From NCBI GenBank assembly GCA_051414845.1, contig CP183313.1, forward strand, positions 2,046,001-2,110,000: DNA of 64,000 nucleotides, written 5' to 3'. This document shows, in pieces, positions 52,317-61,664 of this stretch. The position numbers and the translations under genes were made by a program. Under the pieces are notes generated by a model. The model did not search any database and was not told the DNA's origin. It worked only from the letters and a program-made list of their open reading frames with translations. The stretch's first letter is position 1; each line of letters begins with the position of its first letter. The DNA comes from Simonsiella sp051414845 (lineage in GTDB: Bacteria; Pseudomonadota; Gammaproteobacteria; Burkholderiales; Neisseriaceae).

Positions 52317-53501
52317 TTAAGCAATTACGTTAGCCACAACACCCGCACCAACGGTACGACCACCTTCACGAATCGCGAAACGCAAGCCGTTTTCCATTGC
52401 GATTGGCGCAATCAATTCAACGGTGATTTTCACGTTTTCGCCTGGCATAACCATTTCTACACCGTCAGCCAAAGTTACTGCACCAGTAACGTCAGTGGTA
52501 CGGAAGTAGAATTGTGGGCGGTAGTTCGCGAAGAATGGCGTATGACGACCACCTTCTTCTTTGCTCAATACATACACTTCTGCTTCAAATTTAGTGTGCG
52601 GCGTAATAGAACCTGGTTTAGCCAATACTTGACCGCGTTCCACTTCTTCACGTTTTGTACCGCGCAACAATACACCTACGTTGTCGCCTGCTTGACCTTC
52701 GTCCAACAATTTGCGGAACATTTCCACGCCAGTACAAGTGGTTTTTTGCGTGTCTTTCAAACCAACGATTTCAATCTCTTCACCTACTTTGATGATACCG
52801 CGCTCTACGCGACCAGTTACTACTGTACCGCGACCAGAGATAGAGAATACGTCTTCAATCGGCAACAAGAATGGTTTGTCAATCGCACGTTCTGGAGTTG
52901 GGATGTAGCTGTCCAAAGCAGCAGCCAATTCAAAGATTTTTTCTTTGTAAGCGGCGTCGCCTTCCAAAGCGCGCAAAGCAGAACCTTGAACGATTGGGCA
53001 GTCATCGCCTGGGAAGTCGTAGCTTGACAACAAGTCACGGATTTCCATTTCAACCAATTCCAACAACTCAGCGTCGTCCACCATGTCGCATTTGTTCATG
53101 AACACGATGATGTAAGGAACGCCTACTTGGCGAGCCAACAAGATGTGTTCGCGAGTTTGTGGCATAGGACCGTCAGCTGCTGAACATACCAAGATTGCGC
53201 CGTCCATTTGCGCCGCGCCAGTAATCATGTTTTTCACATAGTCGGCGTGACCTGGGCAGTCTACGTGTGCGTAGTGGCGAGTTTCAGTTTCGTATTCAAC
53301 GTGTGCGGTGTTGATGGTAATACCGCGTGCTTTTTCTTCTGGTGCTGCGTCAATTTGGTCGTAAGCTTTTGCTGTACCACCGAATTTTTCAGCCAAAATC
53401 GTAGTCAAAGCAGCAGTCAAAGTGGTTTTACCATGGTCAACGTGACCGATGGTGCCAACGTTTACGTGCGGTTTGCTGCGTTCAAATTTTTCCTTAGCCA
53501 T
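52317..53501 (-). CDS. tuf: Elongation factor Tu
   Basis: This is a 394-aa GTPase that delivers aminoacyl-tRNA to the ribosome. G1 GHVDHGKTT, G3 DCPGHADY and G4 NKCD are intact, and the C-terminal domains include RGTKREEVERGQVLAKPG. Length and sequence are standard. It lies between tRNA-Thr and tRNA-Trp, as in other betaproteobacteria; any second tuf copy would lie outside this window. Confidence 0.98.
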   Translation of the reverse strand: MAKEKFERSKPHVNVGTIGHVDHGKTTLTAALTTILAEKFGGTAKAYDQIDAAPEEKARGITINTAHVEYETETRHYAHVDCPGHADYVKNMITGAAQMDGAILVCSAADGPMPQTREHILLARQVGVPYIIVFMNKCDMVDDAELLELVEMEIRDLLSSYDFPGDDCPIVQGSALRALEGDAAYKEKIFELAAALDSYIPTPERAIDKPFLLPIEDVFSISGRGTVVTGRVERGIIKVGEEIEIVGLKDTQKTTCTGVEMFRKLLDEGQAGDNVGVLLRGTKREEVERGQVLAKPGSITPHTKFEAEVYVLSKEEGGRHTPFFANYRPQFYFRTTDVTGAVTLADGVEMVMPGENVKITVELIAPIAMENGLRFAIREGGRTVGAGVVANVIA

Positions 53502-53545
53502 GGCAAAATTCCTTACAAAGATGAGTTAATAATATAAACAAGCTG

Positions 53546-53620
53546 TGGTGCCCATGGGCGGAATTGAACCGCCGGCCTCTCCCTTACCAAGGGAGTGCTC
53601 TACCCCTGAGCTACATGGGC
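53546..53620 (-). tRNA. tRNA-Thr (GGT anticodon)
   Basis: This is a 75-base cloverleaf: acceptor GCCCATG/CATGGGC, anticodon loop TTGGTAA (GGT), T-arm GGTTCAATTCC and encoded CCA. It precedes tuf. Confidence 0.96.
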
Positions 53621-53673
53621 TTATTCAGTCTTAAAGCTACAATTTAATACTAAATTGTAGCTCAAAAATAAGT

Positions 53674-53747
53674 TGGAGCGGGTGAAGGGAATCGAACCCT
53701 CACCGTAAGCTTGGAAGGCTTCTGCTCTACCATTGAGCTACACCCGC
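53674..53747 (-). tRNA. tRNA-Gly (TCC anticodon)
   Basis: This is a 74-base cloverleaf: acceptor GCGGGTG/CACCCGC, anticodon loop CTTCCAA (TCC), T-arm GGTTCGATTCC and encoded CCA. It is the middle gene of the Tyr-Gly-Thr cluster. Confidence 0.96.
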
Positions 53748-53773
53748 TTGTATTGCTCCAAACACGGAATATG

Positions 53774-53857
53774 TGGTGGTGGGAGAAGGATTCGAACCTT
53801 CGAAGCTTTCGCAACAGATTTACAGTCTGCCCCCTTTGGCCGCTCGGGAATCCCACC
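53774..53857 (-). tRNA. tRNA-Tyr (GTA anticodon)
   Basis: This is an 84-base class II tRNA with a long variable arm: acceptor GGTGGGA/TCCCACC, anticodon loop CTGTAAA (GTA) and encoded CCA. It is the first gene of the tRNA-tuf transcript. Confidence 0.96.
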
Positions 53858-53871
53858 GAAAGAGAAAACGA

Positions 53872-53901
53872 ACTATACAGCGTTTACCGCCATACAGTCA
53901 A
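53872..53901 (-). promoter_or_regulatory. Promoter of the tRNA-Tyr/Gly/Thr-tuf unit
   Basis: On the minus strand TTGACT (53896-53901) and TATAGT (53872-53877) are 18 bases apart, about 15 bases before tRNA-Tyr. Both hexamers are close to the sigma-70 consensus. Confidence 0.75.
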
Positions 53902-53962
53902 GAGAATTGTGTATTTATTTTGCTGATTTTTGAATAAGACGATATTTTGTATTGTTTTATTT

Positions 53963-54214
53963 TTATTTTGCCGCCATCAATTTTTCGTATTTGGCTTGCA
54001 ATTGTTCTTCTGATTCTGGGTTTTCTTCATCAATCAAAATGCAATCCACTGGGCAAACTTGCTGACATTGCGGCTCATCGTAGTGCCCCACGCATTGTGT
54101 ACACAAATTCGGATTGATTTCGTAGATTTCTTCGCCTTGATAAATGGCATCATTCGGGCATTCTGGCTCGCAAACGTCGCAGTTAATGCACTCATCGGTA
54201 ATGAATAATGACAT
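53963..54214 (-). CDS. YfhL-family 2[4Fe-4S] ferredoxin
   Basis: This is an 83-aa electron carrier with two cluster motifs: CINCDVCEPECP and, after a loop typical of the YfhL type, CTQCVGHYDEPQCQQVCP. The acidic C-terminal tail (EENPESEEQLQAK) is also family-like. It donates electrons to unknown partners. A TATAAT with CGCG (54247-54252, minus) lies upstream. Confidence 0.92.
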   Translation of the reverse strand: MSLFITDECINCDVCEPECPNDAIYQGEEIYEINPNLCTQCVGHYDEPQCQQVCPVDCILIDEENPESEEQLQAKYEKLMAAK

Positions 54215-54320
54215 GATTGTGTTCTCTATAAAATTGCAAACGCGCGATTATAGCCCATGTTTTGGTTTTCAGGCAGCAGCAATTGCGGGATTTAACACTA
54301 TGAGAATAGCTTGCAAAAAC

Positions 54321-54896
54321 CTACTCGTGCGCCATATAGCGCAACAACGCAAATTGACTCTGCCCAGCTTTACCTTTGCGATGAATCTGCAACCATGCAG
54401 GCATTTCAGGCAGCCTACCTGCTTCAATATAGACAAACGCATCGTCGTTTAAATGCTTTTGCAAACTCGCAAACAATACTGTCCAATCCTGCCACGCAAA
54501 CGGCGGGTCAAGCAACACCAAATCAAAGCGTTCCGCCGTATCGCGCAAATACACCAGCCCATCTTGATGAATCACTTGCGCTCGTGTCGCCACGTCCAAT
54601 AAGCGCACATGCTGCATAATCTGATTTGCTGTTGCTCGTTGATTTTCACACATTACCACTTGTTTCGCATGGCGCGATAAGGCTTCAAAACTCAACACTC
54701 CACTACCTGAAAACAAGTCTAATACTGTCTGCTCTGTCAAATCCTGCCCCAGCCAATTAAACAACTTCTCACGCACCATTTCAGGGGTAGGACGCAATCC
54801 CTGCACGTCGGCAAAGCTGATTTTACGTCCACGCAACGCCCCGCCCGTAATGCGTACTTGATTTTGGTGTTTACTGTGTTTTTTCACTGGATTCAT
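54321..54896 (-). CDS. rsmD: 16S rRNA (guanine966-N2)-methyltransferase
   Basis: This is a 191-aa SAM-dependent enzyme. VRITGGALRGRKI, the SAM loop VLDLFSGSGVLSFEALSR and the catalytic LLDPPF are diagnostic of RsmD. ATG 54896 (MNPVKK) follows AGGAAAA; the longer frame to 54938 is rejected. A DUS near the end reads AGRLPEMP. It often neighbours coaD, which is not present here. Confidence 0.93.
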   Translation of the reverse strand: MNPVKKHSKHQNQVRITGGALRGRKISFADVQGLRPTPEMVREKLFNWLGQDLTEQTVLDLFSGSGVLSFEALSRHAKQVVMCENQRATANQIMQHVRLLDVATRAQVIHQDGLVYLRDTAERFDLVLLDPPFAWQDWTVLFASLQKHLNDDAFVYIEAGRLPEMPAWLQIHRKGKAGQSQFALLRYMAHE

Positions 54897-55124
54897 TTTT
54901 CCTGGCTGCCTATTGAATAGTATTACTAATAGATTCATTGCTTATTTTGTTGCTAACTTTCAAGCTTTTATTTTCAGGCAGCCTGAAAGCCTTATTTCAT
55001 TTATGTAAAATCGTTTGCACAATCCACATGATTTCGGTAAGTTTGCACACGTTGTATCCATTTTGCAACATTTGACTGCACATCACGCAGTTTCATTCAC
55101 AAAGTAAAACAGAAAGGAATCACC

Positions 55125-55286
55125 ATGCTTCACTACGCAGTTGTTTTCTTCATCATTGCCATTGTGGCAGCCGTTTTGGGTTTTGGTGGCATTGCAGGCA
55201 GCGCGGCAGGCATTGCGAAAATTTTGTTTATCGCATTTTTGATTTTGTCTGTATTGTCGTTTATTTTTGGTAAACGTAAAAAATAA
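55125..55286 (+). CDS. Small DUF1328 (YtjA-like) membrane protein
   Basis: This is a 53-aa protein (MLHYAVVFFIIAIVAAVLGF...FGKRKK) made of two short hydrophobic helices joined by GGIAGSAAGIAK and ending in a basic tail. This is the DUF1328 pattern found widely in proteobacteria; the role is unknown. AGAAAGGAATCACC is the ribosome-binding region. A terminator follows. Confidence 0.85.
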   Translation: MLHYAVVFFIIAIVAAVLGFGGIAGSAAGIAKILFIAFLILSVLSFIFGKRKK

Positions 55287-55302
55287 GTTGGATTGAAATA
55301 GG

Positions 55303-55333
55303 AAACCGCCATTTTAGGCGGTTTTTTATTTTT
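55303..55333 (+). terminator. Terminator of the DUF1328 gene
   Basis: AAACCGCC pairs with GGCGGTTT around ATTTTA, followed by TTTATTTTT, 16 bases after the stop codon. Confidence 0.9.
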
Positions 55334-55356
55334 CAGGCTGCCTGAAACTTTTTATC

Positions 55357-55824
55357 TTAAATACTTTTCTCAACTTTCTGCATAATTTCTTTTCGCATTA
55401 TGGCAGCATCTTCACAGGTTCTGTTGGCTGCGGTACGAATAATGTGTTGATTCTGCTCTTTGGTGCGCAAAGTCAATGCTAAGCCACAAGCAGGCTGCCT
55501 GAAACCAGTATAACGATTGGTATTGCTGTACCATTTAACATCAGCAATATCCCTATAATCCCAAATCATTTTTCGCCCAGACAAATAATGAGCTTCTAAA
55601 TAAGTGGTATGCAATTCGATATGCTCAATGGTTTGTTTACGCCATTGCATAACAGTAAAAAGGATAATGAGAAACACCACGCTATACATGGCAACAATGG
55701 CGCGGATTTTATGCTTCTGCGTTGGCATTCGTACATTAATAAACCAATGCATCAAAAATAATAATGCGCCCAACACCAACACATAACCAAAATTCAGCAA
55801 TAACCAATAGTCAAATCCGCGCAT
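55357..55824 (-). CDS. Small membrane protein of unknown family
   Basis: This is a 155-aa protein with two N-terminal transmembrane helices (about 7-27 and 42-60) and a soluble remainder starting with TIEHIELHTTYLEAHYLSGRKMIWDYRDI, which resembles a short PH-like beta domain. No family is recognised with confidence. It is followed by a DUS and convergent with the DUF1328 gene. A DUS inside reads FRQPA. Confidence 0.55.
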   Translation of the reverse strand: MRGFDYWLLLNFGYVLVLGALLFLMHWFINVRMPTQKHKIRAIVAMYSVVFLIILFTVMQWRKQTIEHIELHTTYLEAHYLSGRKMIWDYRDIADVKWYSNTNRYTGFRQPACGLALTLRTKEQNQHIIRTAANRTCEDAAIMRKEIMQKVEKSI

Positions 55825-55879
55825 TTATTTCTTTCGGATATGAAGTAAATAAACTTTCAGGCTGCCTGAAAACCATTAT

Positions 55880-57346
55880 TTAACGCACATGATAATTCGG
55901 TGCTTCTTTGGTGATTTGCACATCATGCACATGCGATTCGCTCATGCCTGCGGATGTGATTTCCACAAATTCGGCTTTCTCGTGCATTTCTTCAATTGTG
56001 GCGCAGCCAAGATAGCCCATGCTGGAACGCAAACCGCCAACTAATTGATGAATAATGTTCACAATCGGGCCTTTGTGCGGCACGCGACCTTCAATGCCTT
56101 CGGGAACGTATTTATCTGTGTTGTCCGTTTTGTCTTGGAAATAACGGTCGCTAGAACCTTGGCTCATTGCACCGAGCGAACCCATGCCACGATAGGATTT
56201 ATAAGCGCGTCCTTGAAATAGCTCAATTTCGCCTGGTGCTTCATCCGTGCCCGCAAACATACCACCCAACATCACGCAATCCGCCCCTGCTGCCAACGCT
56301 TTGGCAATGTCGCCCGAGAAGCGAATGCCACCGTCCGCAATCACTGAAACGCCTGTACCTTTCAAAGCTTCAGAAACATTGTGCACCGCCGTCAATTGTG
56401 GCACGCCCACGCCTGCGACAATACGCGTAGTACAAATTGAACCTGGCCCGATACCCACTTTCACCGCGTCCGCGCCAGCCGCTACCAAATCGCGTGCCGC
56501 TGCTGCTGTTGCAATATTGCCACCAATCACTTGCACATCAGGGAAATGGGTTTTCACCCATTTCACGCGGTCAATCACGCCTTGGCTGTGTCCATGCGCT
56601 GTGTCCACTACAATCACGTCCACGCCCGCTTCTACCAAAGCTTTTACGCGCTCTTCGGTTTCGCCGCCTGTGCCAACCGCCGCACCCACGCACAAACGAC
56701 CTTCGTGGTCTTTATTGGCATTTGGAAATTCGGTGTTTTTCACGATGTCTTTTACGGTAATCAAACCCTTCAATTCATCTTTGTCGTTCAACACCAACAC
56801 GCGCTCAATTTTGTGCGTGTGCATCACTTCGCGTGCCTCTTCAATACTGGTGCCAACAGGGACACTAACCAATTTTTCGCGTGGCGTCATAATCGCTGAA
56901 ACAGGCAAATCCAAGCGTGTTTCAAAACGCAAATCGCGGTTGGTGATGATGCCCACTACCTTGCCATTGTCCACCACGGGTAAGCCTGACATTTTACGTT
57001 TACGCTCCGCACGTTCGCGCAACAAGTCGCCAATTAACACATCAGGCGACACGGTTACGGGGTCTTTTACCACGCCACTTTCATGGCGTTTCACCTTACG
57101 CACCGCAGTCGCCTGCTGTTCAATCGTCATATTTTTGTGAATAATACCAATGCCACCTTCTTGCGCCATAGAAATCGCCAAGCGCGCTTCGGTAACCGTG
57201 TCCATCGCGGCGGACAAAAGCGGCAAATTCAAGGTAATTTTTTTAGTAAGCGGAGTTTTGAGCGAGACATCGCGTGGCAGAACTTGAGAATGAGCAGGAA
57301 CGAGCAAAACGTCATCAAACGTATAGGCTTTTTCTACGATACGCAT
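55880..57346 (-). CDS. guaB: Inosine-5'-monophosphate dehydrogenase
   Basis: This 488-aa enzyme oxidises IMP to XMP, the branch point to GMP. The TIM-barrel core carries the catalytic Cys in GPGSICTTRI. Two CBS domains lie within about 90-205 (VVGIITNRDLRFE and LKGLITVKDIVK). IADGGIRFSGDIAKALAAGADCVMLGG and YRGMGSLGAM are diagnostic. Length and motifs are normal. Confidence 0.97.
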   Translation of the reverse strand: MRIVEKAYTFDDVLLVPAHSQVLPRDVSLKTPLTKKITLNLPLLSAAMDTVTEARLAISMAQEGGIGIIHKNMTIEQQATAVRKVKRHESGVVKDPVTVSPDVLIGDLLRERAERKRKMSGLPVVDNGKVVGIITNRDLRFETRLDLPVSAIMTPREKLVSVPVGTSIEEAREVMHTHKIERVLVLNDKDELKGLITVKDIVKNTEFPNANKDHEGRLCVGAAVGTGGETEERVKALVEAGVDVIVVDTAHGHSQGVIDRVKWVKTHFPDVQVIGGNIATAAAARDLVAAGADAVKVGIGPGSICTTRIVAGVGVPQLTAVHNVSEALKGTGVSVIADGGIRFSGDIAKALAAGADCVMLGGMFAGTDEAPGEIELFQGRAYKSYRGMGSLGAMSQGSSDRYFQDKTDNTDKYVPEGIEGRVPHKGPIVNIIHQLVGGLRSSMGYLGCATIEEMHEKAEFVEITSAGMSESHVHDVQITKEAPNYHVR

Positions 57347-57449
57347 TTTAGATACCTTTTCAAAAGTTAGGAGGTTTGCTTAAAATGCGAGCCATTGTAG
57401 CATATTTACCAACTTTCAGGCAGCCTGTTTGCAAAAATAGCGTAAATTC

Positions 57450-57479
57450 ATGACAGCAAGCCAACCACACCGCTATAAT
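57450..57479 (+). promoter_or_regulatory. Putative promoter of the DUF4124 gene
   Basis: ATGACA (57450-57455) and TATAAT (57474-57479) are 18 bases apart, 43 bases before the start. The -10 matches the consensus exactly and the -35 in five of six positions. Confidence 0.65.
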
Positions 57480-57522
57480 TTACGGCTAACCGCGTTTTAC
57501 ACGCTATTTTTAAGGAAATGCA

Positions 57523-57942
57523 ATGAAAAAACTGACTGCACTTTTACTGTTGGCTGCATTGTCAAATGCTGCTATCGCGGACGAAGTCCAAGTATTTAAC
57601 TGGAAAACAAGTAATGGCAGCAATGCTTATTCTGACACTCCGCACAATCTGCAAATGGGTCGTTCTAATGTGATGAATGTTCGCACAGGCACGGTAACTG
57701 CTCCACCACCTGCTGCAAAACCACTGCCAACCAATGCGGTTGAAGCGCAACAAATGGCAAATGAAATGGCTGCTGCTGAAAATAAACGTCAGCAAGAAGC
57801 TGCTGCTGAACAAGCGAAACAAATTAAAGAAGAAAACTGTAAAACTGCACAAATGAACCGTGCAAACGCTGAAAATGCGCGTAACAAAGATGAGTTGATT
57901 CCGAAGTTTGATGAAGCAATTGCAAAATATTGCACCAACTAA
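57523..57942 (+). CDS. Periplasmic DUF4124-like protein
   Basis: This is a 139-aa protein with a signal peptide (about 1-19, ending in IAD/AIA) and a DUF4124-type start (VFNWKTSNGSNAYSDTPH). A Pro/Ala linker is followed by an alpha-helical Glu/Gln/Ala/Lys-rich region (73-115), probably a coiled coil, and two Cys (about 98 and 137) that may pair. The role is unknown. It has its own promoter and terminator. Confidence 0.7.
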   Translation: MKKLTALLLLAALSNAAIADEVQVFNWKTSNGSNAYSDTPHNLQMGRSNVMNVRTGTVTAPPPAAKPLPTNAVEAQQMANEMAAAENKRQQEAAAEQAKQIKEENCKTAQMNRANAENARNKDELIPKFDEAIAKYCTN

Positions 57943-57963
57943 AATTATCGTTATACACAGTAT

Positions 57964-58006
57964 GAAGGCTGCCTGAAAACATTATGAGTTTTCAGGCAGC
58001 CTTTTT
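57964..58006 (+). terminator. DUS-pair terminator of the DUF4124 gene
   Basis: AAGGCTGCCTGAAAAC pairs with GTTTTCAGGCAGCCTT around a 7-base loop, followed by TTTT. It lies 21 bases after the stop codon. Confidence 0.9.
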
Positions 58007-58069
58007 CACTATAGTTTTAATTGTTTATTTTCAGGCAGTCAGAAAGGGTTTTAGGGGTTCAACCTGAAA

Positions 58070-61000
58070 CTACCATCGCACAGTCACGCCGCGTTCGCCC
58101 AATAATTTCTCCAAGTTTTGCAACAATTCGCTTTTCAACACAATGCGCCAATACGAAGCGGGCAATAGGCTGCCTGAAGCTTGGGCGTTTTGATAATGAA
58201 ACTGCAACGGTATTTTGTTGCCGTCCCATTGAGTTGCGGGCTGCAGTAGCTCGTGAAGTGCGACGATATCGCTCGTGGGATTGAGATTGAGCGTAACCGA
58301 ACTGGCATAATTTTCGCGCGCCAAATTGAGCGTGTACACATTATTGGCATTAATGCGCAAGCCGCCATCGGGGTTAAACGTGTCTTCGCGCACTTTGCAA
58401 TCAAACACCAAGACTTGGTCAGCGCGCAAAATGGTTTTGTCGGTTTTGTTTTCTACCAATTTTGCCAACAATTCGCCATTCACAATAATTTCGTGTTTTG
58501 CCGTACTGTCTTCCAACAATATCGCCACCATTTTGCCGCGTTTGGTCAAAATCGTACGCACCGATGTGGCAAAACCTGCTACACGGACATTGCTGTCGCT
58601 AGGACGTAATTGAGCCAATGTGGTTTTAGCAAACTGGCGCACCTCATTTTGATAAGGCGAAAATGGATGACCGCTGAGATAAAAACCGATGGCGGTTTTC
58701 TCTTCGGCGAGCTGCACCGCTTCGCTCCACGGTTTTTCAGGCAGCATTTTGACTTCTTCAATCGCGTCGTCAAACATATCAAACAAGCCGCCTTGGTTGG
58801 CGTTGTTGGCTTTTTGTTCGGCATTGTTCATCGCCAATTCTACGTTTGCCAACAACATGGCGCGGTTCGGCTCAATGCTGTCAAACGCGCCGCCGCGAAT
58901 CAGGGCTTCTACGGTGCGACGATTGACGTGTTGTTTGCCTACGCGTTCGCAAAAATCAAATAAGTCTTTGAATTTTCCACCACTTTCTCGCGCAGCAACA
59001 ATGCTTTCTACGGCTGCTTCGCCTGTGCCTTTGATTGCGCCCAAAGCATAACGAATCTGTTTTTTCGCATTGGGAATGAAGCGATAGAACGATTCGTTCA
59101 CGTCAGGCGGCAGAAATTCTATGCCATTGAGTTTGCTTTGCGCGTCGTCAAAAAACACTTTTAATTGGTCGGTGTTGTCCAATTCGCTGGACATGGTCGC
59201 CGCCATAAATTCGGCGGGATAATGCGCTTTGAGCCAAGCAGTTTGGAAGGAAACGTAGGCATAGGCGGCGGCGTGTGATTTATTGAAACCGTAGCCTGCG
59301 AATTTTTCCATGTAGTCAAAAATTTCATCAGCTTTTTCGCGACTAATGCCTTGTTTTGCTGCACCTTCAGCGAAGATTTCGCGATGTTTGACCATTTCTT
59401 CGGGCTTTTTCTTACCCATGGCACGACGCAATAAATCTGCGCCACCAAGTGAATAACCGCCAATCACTTGGGCTGCCTGCATCACCTGTTCTTGATAAAC
59501 CATAATCCCGTAAGTCGGCTCCAACACAGGTTCGAGCAAAGGATGTAAATATTCAAATTTCGCGCCTTTCATGCGAGCGACGAAATCGGGAATATTCTCC
59601 ATTGGACCTGGGCGATAGAGTGATACAAAGGCAATCAATTCTTCAAATTTAGTGGTATGCGCTGTTTGCAGCATTTTTTTCATACCGCTTGACTCGAATT
59701 GGAATACGGCAGTCGTGTTTGCGTCACGGAAAATTTGATAGGCGGCTTGATCGTCTAAAGGTGCGATGTTCACATCGTTTACATCAACGTGTTTACCCGT
59801 GGTTTGCTTGATGAAATTTTGCGCCATTTCAATAATGGTTAAGTTGCGCAAGCCTAAAAAGTCAAATTTCACCAAGCCAATTTCTTCCACGTCGCCCTTG
59901 TCATACATGGACACAGGCGACGAAGATTCATCGGCTTGATATACGCCGCAAAAATCGGAAATTTTACCGGGCGCAATCAATACACCACCCGCATGCATAC
60001 CTAAACCACGCGTTAAGTCTTCCAATTTCTTGGCAAGTTCCATTAATTCCCATGCATCTTCATCATTCAAAATGTTGCCAATTTCAGGCTCGGCTTCCAA
60101 AGCAGCATCCAAACCAAGAGGCTTATTGGCTTCTAATGGAATGAGTTTAGACAAGCGGTCGCACAAACCAAACGGTAAATCCAACACGCGACCCACATCG
60201 CGAATCACGGCTTTGGACGACAAAGTACCAAACGTCACAATTTGGCTAACCGCTTCTTTGCCATATTTTTCGCGCACATACTCAATCACGCGCCCACGAT
60301 TGGCTTGGCAAAAGTCAATATCGAAGTCGGGCATGGAAACACGTTCGGGATTCAAGAACCGTTCAAACAGCAAAGCGTATTTGAGTGGGTCAAGGTCAGT
60401 AATTTTCAGCGCATAAGCCACCAAAGAACCCGCGCCCGAACCGCGTCCAGGGCCCACAGGACAACCATTGTTTTTTGCCCAATTAATGAAGTCTTGTACG
60501 ATTAAGAAATAACCAGGAAAGCCCATTTGGATAATGGTTTGCAACTCAAAATCCAAACGCGCTTGGTATTCAGGCAGCCTTTGTGTACGCTCCGCCTCGT
60601 TGGAATACAAAACACGCAATCGCTCTTGTAAACCTTCATTTGCCAAATGCACCAAGTAGTCGTTCAAATCCATGCCATCTGGTGTTGGAAAATCTGGCAA
60701 AAAATTTTTGCCCAATGTTAGCGACAAATTGCAGCGTTTAGCGATTTCAACAGTATTGGCGAGTGCTTCAGGGATATCCGCAAAACGTTCCACCATGATT
60801 TCAGGCGTCACAAAAAATTGACTCTCCGAAAACTCTTGTGGTCGCTTTTTATCGCGCAACACCCAGCCACCAGCAATACAGACACGCGCATCATGTGCCT
60901 TGAAATCTTCAGGTTCTAAAAACTGAATCGGATGCGTTGCCACAACAGGCAGGTCTAATTGATTTGCTATTTGCAGGCTGCCTGAAACGGAAGCCTCCCA

Positions 61001-61540
61001 CTTGGGAAATTCAGGCAGCCTTTGTAATTCTAAATAGAAGTTCTGCGGAAACCATGCGGCATATTTTTGTGCAGCAGCAAGAGCTTTATCCTCCATACCA
61101 TTCATAAACCAATAGCCCACTTCACCCAAATGCGCGCCCGATAAACAAATTAAACCGCTGTTGTCGCCATCGGCTAACCATTTTTGACGCAGCATGGGTT
61201 TATGAATATCGCGTTCTTCATTTGTAAATGCCATTGTCAACAGTTCAGCCAAACGGATATAGCCTGCATAATTTCGTACCAATAAAACAGAACGGAAAGT
61301 CGCGGCAGGCTCGTCTGGATTCTCAATATAAACATCAGCACCCACAATAGGTTTAAGGCCCACACCAAGACAGGCTTTGTAAAATTTAAGCAAGCCAAAT
61401 GTATTCATTAAATCAGTTAAAGCCACCGCAGGGTAATCATGTTGAGCTGCTTTTTTGGCAAAATCTTTTACGCGAATAATACTATCGGTAACCGAAAATT
61501 CGGAATGAGCGCGTAACGGAATAAAAACAGGAGCAGACAT
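58070..61540 (-). CDS. dnaE: DNA polymerase III subunit alpha
   Basis: This is the 1156-aa replicative polymerase. It has an N-terminal PHP domain (FIPLRAHSEFSVTDS, AVALTDLMNTFGL), a palm domain with PDFDIDFCQANRG, fingers with GMHAGGVLI and SLYRPGPMENIPDFVARM, tandem HhH and an OB-fold near the C-terminus. In the PHP domain the first motif has HSEFSV. In-frame DUS read SVSGSLQIA and RLPEFP. A promoter-like TAAAAT with CGCG lies at 61572-61577 (minus). Confidence 0.97.
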   Translation of the reverse strand: MSAPVFIPLRAHSEFSVTDSIIRVKDFAKKAAQHDYPAVALTDLMNTFGLLKFYKACLGVGLKPIVGADVYIENPDEPAATFRSVLLVRNYAGYIRLAELLTMAFTNEERDIHKPMLRQKWLADGDNSGLICLSGAHLGEVGYWFMNGMEDKALAAAQKYAAWFPQNFYLELQRLPEFPKWEASVSGSLQIANQLDLPVVATHPIQFLEPEDFKAHDARVCIAGGWVLRDKKRPQEFSESQFFVTPEIMVERFADIPEALANTVEIAKRCNLSLTLGKNFLPDFPTPDGMDLNDYLVHLANEGLQERLRVLYSNEAERTQRLPEYQARLDFELQTIIQMGFPGYFLIVQDFINWAKNNGCPVGPGRGSGAGSLVAYALKITDLDPLKYALLFERFLNPERVSMPDFDIDFCQANRGRVIEYVREKYGKEAVSQIVTFGTLSSKAVIRDVGRVLDLPFGLCDRLSKLIPLEANKPLGLDAALEAEPEIGNILNDEDAWELMELAKKLEDLTRGLGMHAGGVLIAPGKISDFCGVYQADESSSPVSMYDKGDVEEIGLVKFDFLGLRNLTIIEMAQNFIKQTTGKHVDVNDVNIAPLDDQAAYQIFRDANTTAVFQFESSGMKKMLQTAHTTKFEELIAFVSLYRPGPMENIPDFVARMKGAKFEYLHPLLEPVLEPTYGIMVYQEQVMQAAQVIGGYSLGGADLLRRAMGKKKPEEMVKHREIFAEGAAKQGISREKADEIFDYMEKFAGYGFNKSHAAAYAYVSFQTAWLKAHYPAEFMAATMSSELDNTDQLKVFFDDAQSKLNGIEFLPPDVNESFYRFIPNAKKQIRYALGAIKGTGEAAVESIVAARESGGKFKDLFDFCERVGKQHVNRRTVEALIRGGAFDSIEPNRAMLLANVELAMNNAEQKANNANQGGLFDMFDDAIEEVKMLPEKPWSEAVQLAEEKTAIGFYLSGHPFSPYQNEVRQFAKTTLAQLRPSDSNVRVAGFATSVRTILTKRGKMVAILLEDSTAKHEIIVNGELLAKLVENKTDKTILRADQVLVFDCKVREDTFNPDGGLRINANNVYTLNLARENYASSVTLNLNPTSDIVALHELLQPATQWDGNKIPLQFHYQNAQASGSLLPASYWRIVLKSELLQNLEKLLGERGVTVRW

Positions 61541-61664
61541 TTTCAGGCAGCCTTAAAATAAAAGAAGCGCGATTTTAACATAATCGCGCATAAGGATTAG
61601 TGTAGCTAAGACGGTTTTCAGGCAGCCTAAAACTTTTGCAAAACTCAGAAAGTCTTCAATCTGC

